DNA from: Opitutales bacterium | GTDB taxonomy: Bacteria; Verrucomicrobiota; Verrucomicrobiia; Opitutales; Oceanipulchritudinaceae | NCBI GenBank assembly: GCA_007123395.1 | Contig: SKLD01000176.1 | Coordinates: 1-6,397, forward strand | Direction of reading: 5' to 3' | Length of the DNA stretch: 6,397 bases | Shown here: positions 1 through 5,578 of the stretch, in pieces | Numbering within the stretch: the first letter of the stretch is position 1 | Layout of the letters: each line of letters starts with the position of its first letter | The notes under the pieces: generated by a model | Seen by the model: only the letters and a program-made list of their open reading frames with translations | The model's database searches: none | What the model was told of the DNA's origin: nothing | Translations under genes and position numbers: made by a program

Positions 1-459
1 AAAGAAAACGGATCGAAAGGACGGATTGTTGTCGAGAAACAACAAACTTCCGTAATAATGGTGGGCACGAGAAGGGACCGTGGCAAGGCGGTCCTCGTGC
101 ATTCGAAGGGAAACCATCGCATGTGTCGGTTCGTCGAAGTAGACGCGCATGACTTGTGGCTCATGGACATGAAGCAGAGCGGTAAGGGCAAGGCAAACGA
201 ACATTGGCCAGCGATGCTCAATGACCGCTGCGCGAATCGTGCCGAGGGATGGAAATCCGCTGTGTGCACGGGAGCTCGTCCAAAGCAGACCGATGAAGAG
301 TCCGAGACAAATGTAGTATCCGCCGTAGGCAATGAGACGGCGCGCGATATCGAAATCGAGCCATAGCAGCGAGAGACCAATTGCTCCCACGGTTGTCGTG
401 ACGCCGACGATGATTTTGGTTCGATTTCGCAGGAGACCGTCGAGGAACTGGCGAAACAT
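1..459 (-). CDS. Putative multi-pass membrane glycosyltransferase (GT-C/GT39-like), N-terminal part only
   Basis: The reading frame is open from an ATG at 459 to the window edge, giving 153 residues with no stop, so the gene continues beyond position 1. An in-frame TGA lies 9-11 nt upstream of this ATG, so it is the first possible ATG. Three hydrophobic segments are visible, at about residues 16-34, 42-60 and 84-98. They are followed by a polar stretch with an acidic pair in RVYFDEPTHAMVSLRM (D109, E110), then HHYYGSLLFLDNNPSF. In GT-C enzymes of the PMT/ArnT type (family GT39), an acidic residue in an early external loop, followed by an Ala/Met-rich helix and a D-x-P-like segment, is typical. 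Such enzymes transfer sugars from polyprenyl-phosphate donors on the outer face of the inner membrane. The resemblance is by eye and the catalytic core is mostly off the window, so the class is tentative. That it is an integral membrane protein is well supported. No Shine-Dalgarno motif is visible. Confidence 0.6.
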   Translation of the reverse strand, partial: MFRQFLDGLLRNRTKIIVGVTTTVGAIGLSLLWLDFDIARRLIAYGGYYICLGLFIGLLWTSSRAHSGFPSLGTIRAAVIEHRWPMFVCLALTALLHVHEPQVMRVYFDEPTHAMVSLRMHEDRLATVPSRAHHYYGSLLFLDNNPSFRSVFF

Positions 460-653
460 ACTTGATCAATTTGAATTACACAGTGCAGGAAAGGACGTTC
501 AACAAATGAAGGATTACGAAAACAACGCCCCTTTTGGTTTGAAAGAGCATACTGTAAAAACCGTTCGGCGAAACTGGGAAAGGCTGCGTTGTTGTTGCTC
601 GTAACACGGCTCGATTGTTTGTCAACTCAGACCGATAAAAGCCTCAGAGTCAC
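460..653. other. AT-richer intergenic region between the pilin terminator and the membrane protein gene
   Basis: This stretch must hold the promoter of the minus-strand membrane protein gene, because the upstream pilin gene has its own terminator. A perfect TTGACA hexamer lies on the minus strand at 620-625, but no good -10 element follows at 16-18 nt (the best is TACGAG). The promoter is therefore unresolved. I see no convincing gene or RNA in this segment. Confidence 0.4.
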
Positions 654-688
654 CAAAAAAAGCCGACTCTGCTTAGCAAAGTCGGCTT
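654..688 (-). terminator. Rho-independent terminator of the pilin gene
   Basis: On the minus strand a perfect 9-bp stem (AAGCCGACT with AGTCGGCTT; plus-strand arms 660-668 and 680-688) encloses an 11-nt segment. That segment can add a further TGC/GCA pairing around a TTA loop. The 3' arm runs straight into a T-tract (plus-strand A run at 655-661). It starts about 40 nt after the pilin stop codon. This is a textbook intrinsic terminator and shows that the pilin transcript ends here. Confidence 0.9.
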
Positions 689-727
689 AAAATGAGTCTG
701 GGGAAGAATTTTCCCTAGAAAAGCTGG

Positions 728-1117
728 TTATTGCTTCTTGCCTTCCGAATCAAGCTCCACTGTTTCGTCCAAGGCAGCATGGCTCAGTGTGAAGGCAACT
801 GCGCCCGGGGCACCAGTAATGGTTTGCTCTGCTGCGACCGTCACGCCAGTGCTCGCTGTCGTCACCCATGCGGAGAGCGGTCCTTCGATCGCGCCATCAT
901 CGATATTGAAAGTGACGGATGTGGTGCCGTGCTCCATCATATACTGTTGGGCAGCGGAGCCGAGCTGGCGGCCGTCATTGATGACGGTACGCTCGATGGA
1001 GGAAGTGCGCACCTTCTGGAAGGCGGGGATGGCCATGGCGGCGAGGAGGCCGATGATGACCACGACGATCATGATTTCAACGAGGGTGAAGCCCTTTTTG
1101 GATTTGCGGTATTGCAT
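728..1117 (-). CDS. Type IV pilin/pseudopilin-like protein (prepilin-type N-terminal methylation domain)
   Basis: The product has 129 residues. The N-terminus MQYRKSKKG/FTLVEIM is a classical type III prepilin leader. It has a 9-residue basic leader ending in Gly, cleaved by prepilin peptidase before Phe, which would be N-methylated, with the conserved Glu at +5. A hydrophobic helix follows (about residues 10-32, IMIVVVIIGLLAAMAIPAF) and would both span the membrane and pack in the pilus core. The remaining head domain is small (about 95 residues) and Ala/Thr/Val-rich. It has no Cys pair, unlike classical PilA. The frame is open upstream to an ATG at 1195, but the leader fixes the start at 1117, and AGGA about 10 nt upstream supports it. 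It could be a major pilin, a minor pilin or a type II secretion pseudopilin. No assembly ATPase, platform protein or secretin gene is nearby, so this is not settled. It has its own terminator and long flanking gaps, so it is probably monocistronic. Confidence 0.92.
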   Translation of the reverse strand: MQYRKSKKGFTLVEIMIVVVIIGLLAAMAIPAFQKVRTSSIERTVINDGRQLGSAAQQYMMEHGTTSVTFNIDDGAIEGPLSAWVTTASTGVTVAAEQTITGAPGAVAFTLSHAALDETVELDSEGKKQ

Positions 1118-1212
1118 GATGTTTTTCCTGATTGGATTTATTGTTTTTGTTATGATGTTATCCCGATTTGGGAGACGCCATCGAAGGGGAATCACCCTAT
1201 GGGTTCAAGCCG

Positions 1213-1243
1213 AAAACACCCAGTTGATAGAAAAACCCCAGTT
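1213..1243. repeat. Imperfect 13-bp direct repeat upstream of the pilin gene
   Basis: AAAACACCCAGTT (1213-1225) recurs as AAAAACCCCAGTT (1231-1243), differing at 2 of 13 bases, with an 18-bp period. It lies about 100-130 nt upstream of the pilin start. Direct repeats at near two-helical-turn spacing can be activator sites, but no regulator is identified here. Confidence 0.4.
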
Positions 1244-1254
1244 TTTAAACGGTA

Positions 1255-1275
1255 TTTACACAGATGAGATGTAAA
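1255..1275. promoter_or_regulatory. Inverted repeat TTTACA-N9-TGTAAA upstream of the pilin gene
   Basis: Perfect 6-bp half sites at 1255-1260 and 1270-1275 are separated by 9 bp, giving a 21-bp dyad of the size bound by dimeric helix-turn-helix regulators. On the minus strand one half site also reads TTTACA, a 5 of 6 match to a -35 element, but no good -10 follows. A role as operator is inferred only from its form and its place in the pilin upstream region. Confidence 0.3.
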
Positions 1276-1343
1276 GTGGTGTTGGAGCGGGGATTTTGGG
1301 CTGAAATCCGGGGCCTGAGACCTGCCTGGCGCTTGTCTCCCGA

Positions 1344-1396
1344 TCCGAATGGTGCCCGCTCAAGCGGCTTTTTCGACGGGAGCACGGGCATTCGGA
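1344..1396. repeat. Large dyad just downstream of the hinT stop codon
   Basis: TCCGAAT (1344-1350) pairs with ATTCGGA (1390-1396). After a 3-nt bulge, GCCCG (1354-1358) pairs with CGGGC (1385-1389). Nested inside is a small plus-strand hairpin (GCC/GGC and GC/GC around a TCAA loop, 1354-1368) followed by five T residues (1369-1373), which resembles a plus-strand terminator. For hinT on the minus strand the outer dyad begins 1 nt past the stop codon but lacks a following T-tract. It may stabilise the 3' end or be a small dispersed palindromic element. Confidence 0.45.
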
Positions 1397-1397
1397 C

Positions 1398-1751
1398 TCA
1401 GCCCGGCGGCCATGTGAGGGGGCGGCCGGCGAGGAGGTGGACGTGGAGGTGGGGGACGCTCTCGCCGCCGTCGGGCCCGTTGTTGATGATGAGGCGAAAG
1501 CCTTTGCCGAGGTGGAGTCTGCGGGCGAGGTCGCGGGCGACGAGAAGGAGGTGCCCGAGGGTGTCTTTGTCGGCGTCTTCCGCTTCGCCGACGCGGGGGA
1601 TCGGCTTGCGCGGGACGATGAGGATGTGGACGGGGGCCTGCGGGTTGACGTCGTGGAGAGCGACGCAGGTGTCGTCCTCGTGTTCGAGGCGGGCGGGGAT
1701 TTCGCCTTGGATGATACGCTCGAAGAGGGTGGGTTCGGGTTTGTCGGCCAT
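1398..1751 (-). CDS. hinT: HinT-type histidine triad (HIT) nucleotide-binding protein
   Basis: The product has 117 residues, normal for the Hint branch of the HIT superfamily. These enzymes hydrolyse purine nucleoside phosphoramidates and related AMP conjugates in the cytoplasm. The N-terminal half (TLFERIIQGEIPA, then DDTCVALHDVNPQAPVHILI) follows the family pattern. The active site is the H-x-H-x-H motif at residues 101-105, preceded by NNGPDGGESVPH. The middle His (H103) is the expected nucleophile, and N90 and S98 match conserved substrate contacts. The C-terminus GRPLTWPPG carries the W-P-P-G ending typical of the Hint branch, which argues against Fhit or GalT. It is the last gene of the four-gene operon, 15 nt after the stop of the unrecognised gene, and the spacer holds no clear Shine-Dalgarno sequence, so translation may be coupled or use a leaderless-like mode. 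Confidence 0.93.
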   Translation of the reverse strand: MADKPEPTLFERIIQGEIPARLEHEDDTCVALHDVNPQAPVHILIVPRKPIPRVGEAEDADKDTLGHLLLVARDLARRLHLGKGFRLIINNGPDGGESVPHLHVHLLAGRPLTWPPG

Positions 1752-1766
1752 GGTGAGGGTCGGGTT

Positions 1767-2261
1767 CTAGAGGTAGATGAGGTTGAGTTCGGTGCTGGGG
1801 GTGTTCCAGCGGGCGGCGAGGTCGTCGATGTAGGCGATGGCGTCGTCGTAGCGTTTGCGCTGGCGGGCGGTCATGTTGCGGCGGCCCTCGAGGACCCAGC
1901 GGCGCAGGCCAGTGACGATGACGAGGGCGCGCCCGTGGCCCGCGATACGCTTGAGCCCGGCGACGAGTTCGCCTTGCACGAAGAGCGGATCGAAGCCGCG
2001 CGTGCGCAGGTCGATGTGAAGGATGCCGCAGGCGGAATCACCGTCGGGCGGTTCGTCGCGCAGGCGCAGGGCGGCGTCGACGAAGTCGGAGATATCGAGC
2101 GTGCCCGCGCCGCGTTCGGCGGCGGTGGCTTCGATGGCGTCTTTGAGGCTGCGGAGGAGGTAGGGATCGTTGCCCGTCGTCTCCGCGAAGAGGTGGTGCA
2201 GGCACTCGATCTTGGCGAGATCGTCTTTGGCGGCGTGCTTTTGTGGGTTGTCCGGGATCAC
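1767..2261 (-). CDS. Unrecognised 164-residue protein between nrdR and hinT
   Basis: I do not recognise this family. The frame ends at TAG (1767-1769). The best start is GTG at 2261, one base after the nrdR stop, giving V-I-P-D-N-P-Q-K-H and 164 residues. The frame stays open into nrdR up to an ATG at 2360, but that start would overlap nrdR by about 98 nt. The product is soluble, with no signal peptide or membrane segment. Residues about 12-70 look helical and acidic. Residues 78-118 alternate strands and helices: GILHIDLRTRGFDPLFV, then a helix ELVAGLKRIA, then a strand RALVIVTG ending at G118. That resembles an alpha/beta nucleotide-binding-like layout but lacks a P-loop GxxxxGK[ST]. A basic helical stretch RRWVLEGRRNMTARQRKRYDD follows. 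Third-position GC is high as in its neighbours, so it is very likely a real, translationally coupled gene. A link to nucleotide metabolism is suggested only by its neighbours. Confidence 0.75.
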   Translation of the reverse strand: MIPDNPQKHAAKDDLAKIECLHHLFAETTGNDPYLLRSLKDAIEATAAERGAGTLDISDFVDAALRLRDEPPDGDSACGILHIDLRTRGFDPLFVQGELVAGLKRIAGHGRALVIVTGLRRWVLEGRRNMTARQRKRYDDAIAYIDDLAARWNTPSTELNLIYL

Positions 2262-2262
2262 G

Positions 2263-2715
2263 TTATAGTTCTTTGAGGCGTTCGATCTCCCTCGCGAGTT
2301 CATCGACGTCGGCGAATTCCTTGTAGACGCTAGCGAACCGCACGTAGGCAATCTGATCAATGCTTTTCAGGCGGTTCATGATGCGCTCGCCGATGGCGCG
2401 GGTGGGAATCTCCGTGTCGAATTCGCTCTCCAGCTCCGTGATGACGTCGGAGACGAGCATCTCCACCTGCTCGCTGTCGATGGGGCGCTTCTCCGTGGCG
2501 CGGCGCAGGCCGCTGAGGATTTTGGCGCGGTCGAACTCCTCGCGGCGGTTGTCCCGTTTGATGACAAAGATGCCCTCCCGCACGACCTCCTCCGCCGTGG
2601 TGAAGCGGTAGTCACACTGACTGCACGAACGCCGGCGCCGGATGGAGATTCCGTTGCGGGCGACGCGCGAGTCGATCACACGTGTGTCTTTGGCTCCGCA
2701 CTTGGGGCACTGCAT
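2263..2715 (-). CDS. nrdR: Transcriptional repressor NrdR
   Basis: The 150-residue length is standard for NrdR, the ATP/dATP-sensing repressor of ribonucleotide reductase genes. The N-terminal zinc ribbon is intact, with C3-P-K-C6 and C31-S-Q-C34, and between them the conserved IDSR and the basic run SIRRRRSC used for DNA contact. The ATP-cone follows at about residues 48-138 (FVIKRDNRREEFDRAKILSG, then PTRAIGERIMNRLK, then YVRFASVYKEF). The start ATG at 2715 begins MQCPKCG, as in essentially all family members. It lies 9 nt after the trpG-type stop, with no Shine-Dalgarno motif. In the family, NrdR binds palindromic NrdR boxes near nrd operons. I saw no such box and no nrd gene in this window, so it acts elsewhere. 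It is the second gene of the operon. Confidence 0.97.
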   Translation of the reverse strand: MQCPKCGAKDTRVIDSRVARNGISIRRRRSCSQCDYRFTTAEEVVREGIFVIKRDNRREEFDRAKILSGLRRATEKRPIDSEQVEMLVSDVITELESEFDTEIPTRAIGERIMNRLKSIDQIAYVRFASVYKEFADVDELAREIERLKEL

Positions 2716-2724
2716 GGGACGGGG

Positions 2725-3294
2725 TCAGTTGAGGGCGAGAAAGTTCTTGAGGAGGGCGAGGCCGTGCTCGGTGGCGAGGGACTCCGGGTGGAACTGCACG
2801 CCCCAGACGGGGAGTTCGCAGTGGCGCAGGCCCATGATCTCGCCCTCGCGCGTCTCGGCGGTGATTTCGAGACAGGCGGGGAGGGACTCCCGCTCGACAA
2901 GGAGCGAATGATAGCGCGTCGCGGCAAAGGGCGAGGGGAGACCGCTGAAAACGTCGGTGCCGCCGTGCTCCACGGGCGAGGTCTTGCCGTGCATGAGACG
3001 CCCGGCGCGCACGACCTTCCCGCCGAAGTGTTGGCCCACGCACTGGTGCCCGAGGCAAACACCGAAGAGCGGAACGCGTGCCTGCGCGAAGGCCGCAATG
3101 AGATCAACGCTGTTGCCCGCCTCGTCCGGGCTGCACGGCCCCGGCGAAATAACGACGCGCTCCGGCTTCAGCGCGAGCGCGGCGTCAGCGTCGAGTTCAT
3201 TGTTGCGGTAGACCCGCTGCTCCACGCCCAACTGCCCGAAATATTGGACGAGGTTGTAGGTGAACGAATCGAAATTGTCGATGACGAGAAGCAT
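2725..3294 (-). CDS. trpG: Glutamine amidotransferase subunit of anthranilate / aminodeoxychorismate synthase (TrpG/PabA)
   Basis: The product has 189 residues, typical of a stand-alone class I glutamine amidotransferase. It releases ammonia from glutamine for the partner TrpE (anthranilate, tryptophan route) or PabB (4-amino-4-deoxychorismate, folate route). The start MLLVIDNFDSFTYNL is characteristic. The oxyanion segment ISPGPCSPDEAG (about 49-60), the nucleophile in GVCLGHQ (C80), YHSLLV (128-133) and the FHPES motif (H169, E171) complete the triad. Neither trpE nor pabB is in the window, and sequence alone does not separate TrpG from PabA, since many bacteria share one subunit. It is the first gene of the operon, 9 nt ahead of nrdR. 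The 338-nt region upstream, with several dyads, is where control would act. No Trp-rich leader peptide was seen, so classical attenuation is not supported. Confidence 0.95.
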   Translation of the reverse strand: MLLVIDNFDSFTYNLVQYFGQLGVEQRVYRNNELDADAALALKPERVVISPGPCSPDEAGNSVDLIAAFAQARVPLFGVCLGHQCVGQHFGGKVVRAGRLMHGKTSPVEHGGTDVFSGLPSPFAATRYHSLLVERESLPACLEITAETREGEIMGLRHCELPVWGVQFHPESLATEHGLALLKNFLALN

Positions 3295-3632
3295 TGCTTA
3301 CAACGGTGTGCCACGGCGGGTACCTGCCGTCCACCATTGCACCCGAGAATGGTGCGCCGTTTTGACGCGTCAAGTTCCGACCGCAAGCAATTGTCTCAAA
3401 GAAATTAAACGCGCAGGCGCCCGCCCGAAAGCCCGTCGTTGTCCTTCCTCGCCGTCACCGCCGGTGTTTATGGCAGAAAACAGACCGTTGTACAACTGAC
3501 AATTATGTTGCGGATGTGACGATTTTTTGTCGCCGGAGAACCTTGAAGCTCGGCAACTCTCCTGCCGAACGCGACTGGTTTTCAAAATTCTCTATGGATA
3601 AGTAAGTGGGATTTTGGACAGGTGCTTATTCG
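3295..3632. other. Intergenic region between the subtilase stop and trpG, with several palindromes
   Basis: This region holds no credible gene. It should contain the end of the subtilase transcript and the promoter of the trpG operon. Nearest trpG are two adjacent dyads: ACGGC/GCCGT around GGTACC (3313-3330, 8 of 9 pairs) and CACCATT/AATGGTG with a 9-nt loop (3332-3354). Then come the perfect 12-bp palindrome TTGACGCGTCAA (3362-3373), CACCGCCGGTG (3456-3466) and the perfect 10-bp GTTGTACAAC (3487-3496). A TCGGCA/TGCCGA hairpin (3550-3568) lies downstream of the subtilase but has no T-tract, so it is at best a weak terminator. Confidence 0.5.
3467..3495 (-). promoter_or_regulatory. Weak sigma-70-like promoter candidate for the trpG operon
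   Basis: On the minus strand, TTGTAC (3490-3495, 3 of 6 to the -35 consensus) is followed after exactly 17 nt by CATAAA (3467-3472, 4 of 6 to the -10 consensus). The -35 lies within the palindrome GTTGTACAAC. If real, the transcript would start near 3460 and carry a leader of about 165 nt containing the dyads at 3313-3373. The match is weak. Confidence 0.22.
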
Positions 3633-5507
3633 TCATTCCCGTGTTTCCAGTGCCTCCATGGCGCGGCGTGGATGCATGAGGTTACGGCGGCCGTCTTCGG
3701 TGCGTTCGGCGGTGGAAATGATGATCTCGCGGACCTCGGCGGGCGTGAGGGAGGGATCGACGGCGAGGAGTTTGGCGGCGAGGTTGGCGACGTTGGGCGC
3801 GGACATGGAGGTGCCGGAGATGGCGACGCGTTTTCCGCCGGGGAACCAGCTTTCGACGGCATGGCCGTTGGCGTGGACGGCGACGTTGCGCCCGTGGCTC
3901 GTGAAGCCGGTCTCGTCACCCGCCTGATCGACGGCGCCGACGACGAGGACGTTGGGCAGATCGATGGAGGAGGGGATGACTTGGGTGAACTCGACGTCGT
4001 CGTCGCTGTTGCCGGCGGCGGGGATGAAGAGGATGTCCTCCGCCGCCTCCATGGCGTCGACGAGGGCGCGGTAGCCGAGGCCGAAAAGCACGCGCGCCAT
4101 TTCCGCCCGCATCTCGGCGTCATCGCCCACGCCGTTGGCCTGGAGGGCGTATTCGTAGCCCGCCTGTGTGCCGCCCCAGCTCATGTTGACGACGCGCACG
4201 CCTTGCTCGCGGAAGTAGGCGATGGCGTCGTGCGTGGCGCGGGCGGAGCGGGCGGCGAGTTCAAGGGTCGGTTCCTCGGGGATGAGCTTGTGCCCGAAAG
4301 TGATGCGCGCGTTGAGCAGACGTATGGCAGGGTTGCCCTCCGCCGCGATGCCTGCCACGTGTGTTCCATGCACGTAGGAGCCGAAGAGGCTGAGGCTTTC
4401 GATAAAGTCTTGGTAGGCTTCGGGATCGAGACCGGACATGCGCTCGCGCACGAGTTGCGCCTCGGGGCTGTCGACACCCGCCTGGAGGTCGGTGAAGCCC
4501 TTTGTCAGCAAGACGCTCTCGGGATATCGCTCGCGTTCTTCGTCGGTGAGGGGCAGGAGATCGCCCCGCTCGCGGCGGTAGTGTTTGTCCCAGGCGATGC
4601 CGTGGATGTCGTCGACCCAGCCGTTGCCGTCGGTGTCGGTGCCGTCGCGGGTTTCGTGCGGATTGCGCCAGAGGATGCCCACGGGCTCGAATACCTCCGG
4701 ATCGAAGCCGCTGTCCCAGATCGCGACGACCACCGGCGTGAGGTCGCTGCGGTCCCCGAGAGCGACGGAGCGCTCCGCCCAGATGTCGGGCTTGTCCTCG
4801 CGGTTGGCTTCGATGTATTCCGTGAGCACCTCGACGGCGGCGTCTCGGCGCGGCAGGATTGTGCCGAGCATGTAGCGGAAACTGATGAGGGAGGTGGCGA
4901 TGCCTAGGCTCAATTCGCCGGACTGGTCGACGACCGGCTGCATCTGCGAACGCAGCGCCCCGCGGTAAAGGCCCTCGCCCATCGTCTGCAGGCCCGCGCG
5001 CAGGTCGAGGATGCTCTCGTGGACGACGGCCCACGGCAGTTCGGCGAGCATGGCGGCGTATTCGTCGGTGAACTCCGTGCCGCGTTGCTCCGCTTTGATG
5101 ATTGCCTCGAGGAGCAATCCGCTGGTGAGGCGGTCGCCCGGCTTGTCCTGCAGTTCGCGGATGGTCTCGATGTGGCGTCGGGCGGCGTCGAAGTCACCCC
5201 GCAGGTAGGCGATCGTGCGCAGTGTGTTGTGCATGCCGCGCAGGGTGGAGGCGTCGCGGATGTCGAAGCGCCCGAGGCGGTCGAGAAGATCGGTCTCCAC
5301 TCGCCGGGCGAGGCCGAGGAGCGCCTCGCGGTCGTCGAGCCACGCTTCCAGCGGCTTTTCCGCCGGATAGGCGAGGCGGGGCAGGTCGTCCAGCCGCTCG
5401 ATGACGATGCGTTCACCGCCGTTGCCGGAGTCCGTGTCCGCGTAGGCGGGGGCGACCGGTAGGCAAAGGAGAGCGAGGAATAGGTGCGGAAATCGGCATG
5501 ACTTCAT
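3633..5507 (-). CDS. Secreted subtilisin-family (S8) serine protease with long helical N-terminal region
   Basis: The product has 624 residues counted from ATG 5507. This start gives a clean Sec signal peptide: MKSCRF, a hydrophobic core LFLALLCLPVAP, then a cleavage site after AYA at residue 23. The frame is open upstream to 5588, but those 27 residues would bury the signal. Residues about 24-255 are acidic, helix-rich and unlike the usual short I9 prodomain. The catalytic domain follows: Asp265 in VVVAIWDSG, His380 in YVHGTHVAGIA, oxyanion Asn500 in IPAAGNS and Ser567 in ISGTSMSAPNVA, so the triad is complete. Between Asp and His is a DTDGNGWVDD segment (about 291-300), calcium-site-like, and an extra charged insertion of about 70 residues before the His motif. 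The protein ends at IIISTAERT plus a short tail, with no visible sorting or anchor domain. It should be active in the periplasm or outside the cell. Its substrate is unknown. It is transcribed alone, divergently from the AsmA-like gene. Confidence 0.93.
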   Translation of the reverse strand: MKSCRFPHLFLALLCLPVAPAYADTDSGNGGERIVIERLDDLPRLAYPAEKPLEAWLDDREALLGLARRVETDLLDRLGRFDIRDASTLRGMHNTLRTIAYLRGDFDAARRHIETIRELQDKPGDRLTSGLLLEAIIKAEQRGTEFTDEYAAMLAELPWAVVHESILDLRAGLQTMGEGLYRGALRSQMQPVVDQSGELSLGIATSLISFRYMLGTILPRRDAAVEVLTEYIEANREDKPDIWAERSVALGDRSDLTPVVVAIWDSGFDPEVFEPVGILWRNPHETRDGTDTDGNGWVDDIHGIAWDKHYRRERGDLLPLTDEERERYPESVLLTKGFTDLQAGVDSPEAQLVRERMSGLDPEAYQDFIESLSLFGSYVHGTHVAGIAAEGNPAIRLLNARITFGHKLIPEEPTLELAARSARATHDAIAYFREQGVRVVNMSWGGTQAGYEYALQANGVGDDAEMRAEMARVLFGLGYRALVDAMEAAEDILFIPAAGNSDDDVEFTQVIPSSIDLPNVLVVGAVDQAGDETGFTSHGRNVAVHANGHAVESWFPGGKRVAISGTSMSAPNVANLAAKLLAVDPSLTPAEVREIIISTAERTEDGRRNLMHPRRAMEALETRE

Positions 5508-5553
5508 CCCGCGGAAAACAACCGACCCCTCGAAGAAACTCAAGTAGTTCCTT

Positions 5554-5578
5554 TTCGATGATCCACCCGATCGTCGAA
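5554..5578. promoter_or_regulatory. Inverted repeat in the divergent promoter region
   Basis: TTCGATGATC (5554-5563) and GATCGTCGAA (5569-5578) form a 10-bp dyad with one mismatch and a 5-nt centre, within the 123-nt space between two divergent starts. A minus-strand TTGCCA (5583-5588, 5 of 6 to -35) followed after 19 nt by GATCAT (5558-5563, 4 of 6 to -10) would place the dyad over the subtilase promoter, as an operator would lie. A second, weaker dyad, ATGGC-N11-GCCAT, covers 5582-5602. No T-tract follows on either strand, so it is not an intrinsic terminator. Confidence 0.4.

Noticed and set aside
506..604. 32-residue plus-strand small ORF (MKDYENNAPF...) with a GGAC about 10 nt upstream
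   Set aside because: It is short, lacks promoter and terminator, has a Cys-rich odd ending and lies in an intergenic region of minus-strand genes. There is nothing beyond the weak ribosome-binding-like sequence to support it.
645..671. Alternative pairing CAGAGTC/GACTCTG that competes with the pilin terminator
   Set aside because: In the direction of transcription the second arm lies after the T-tract, so it cannot form before termination. A riboswitch-like antiterminator is not supported.
1118..1195. Earlier ATG (1195) for the pilin gene
   Set aside because: It would add 26 residues before the leader and give a long atypical leader. The 9-residue basic leader ending in Gly, plus AGGA upstream of 1117, fits better.
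731..1274. Two overlapping 178-codon plus-strand frames
   Set aside because: Both are antisense to the unmistakable pilin gene and run through its terminator-proximal and upstream sequences. Neither has recognisable motifs.
1437..2276. 279-codon open frame on the plus strand
   Set aside because: It is antisense to hinT and the coupled unknown gene, with Gly/Val/Glu-rich shadow composition and no recognisable domain.
2262..2360. Earlier ATG (2360) for the unknown gene
   Set aside because: It would overlap nrdR by about 98 nt, and the extra residues are a Ser/Arg/Thr-rich shadow of the nrdR C-terminus. GTG 2261 gives the usual one-base spacing.
3295..3386. Trp attenuator leader peptide before trpG
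   Set aside because: No short frame with tandem Trp codons is present in the leader, and no terminator T-tract follows the dyads.
3606..4907. 433-codon open frame on the plus strand
   Set aside because: It lies antisense to the subtilase, which has a full catalytic triad and signal peptide. The translated product is low-complexity Gly/Ala/Asp/Val-rich, as expected from the shadow of a GC-rich gene.
5463..5466. Possible lipoprotein Cys in the subtilase signal peptide (LALLC)
   Set aside because: The residue before Cys is Leu instead of Gly/Ala/Ser, and a good signal peptidase I site (AYA) lies downstream.
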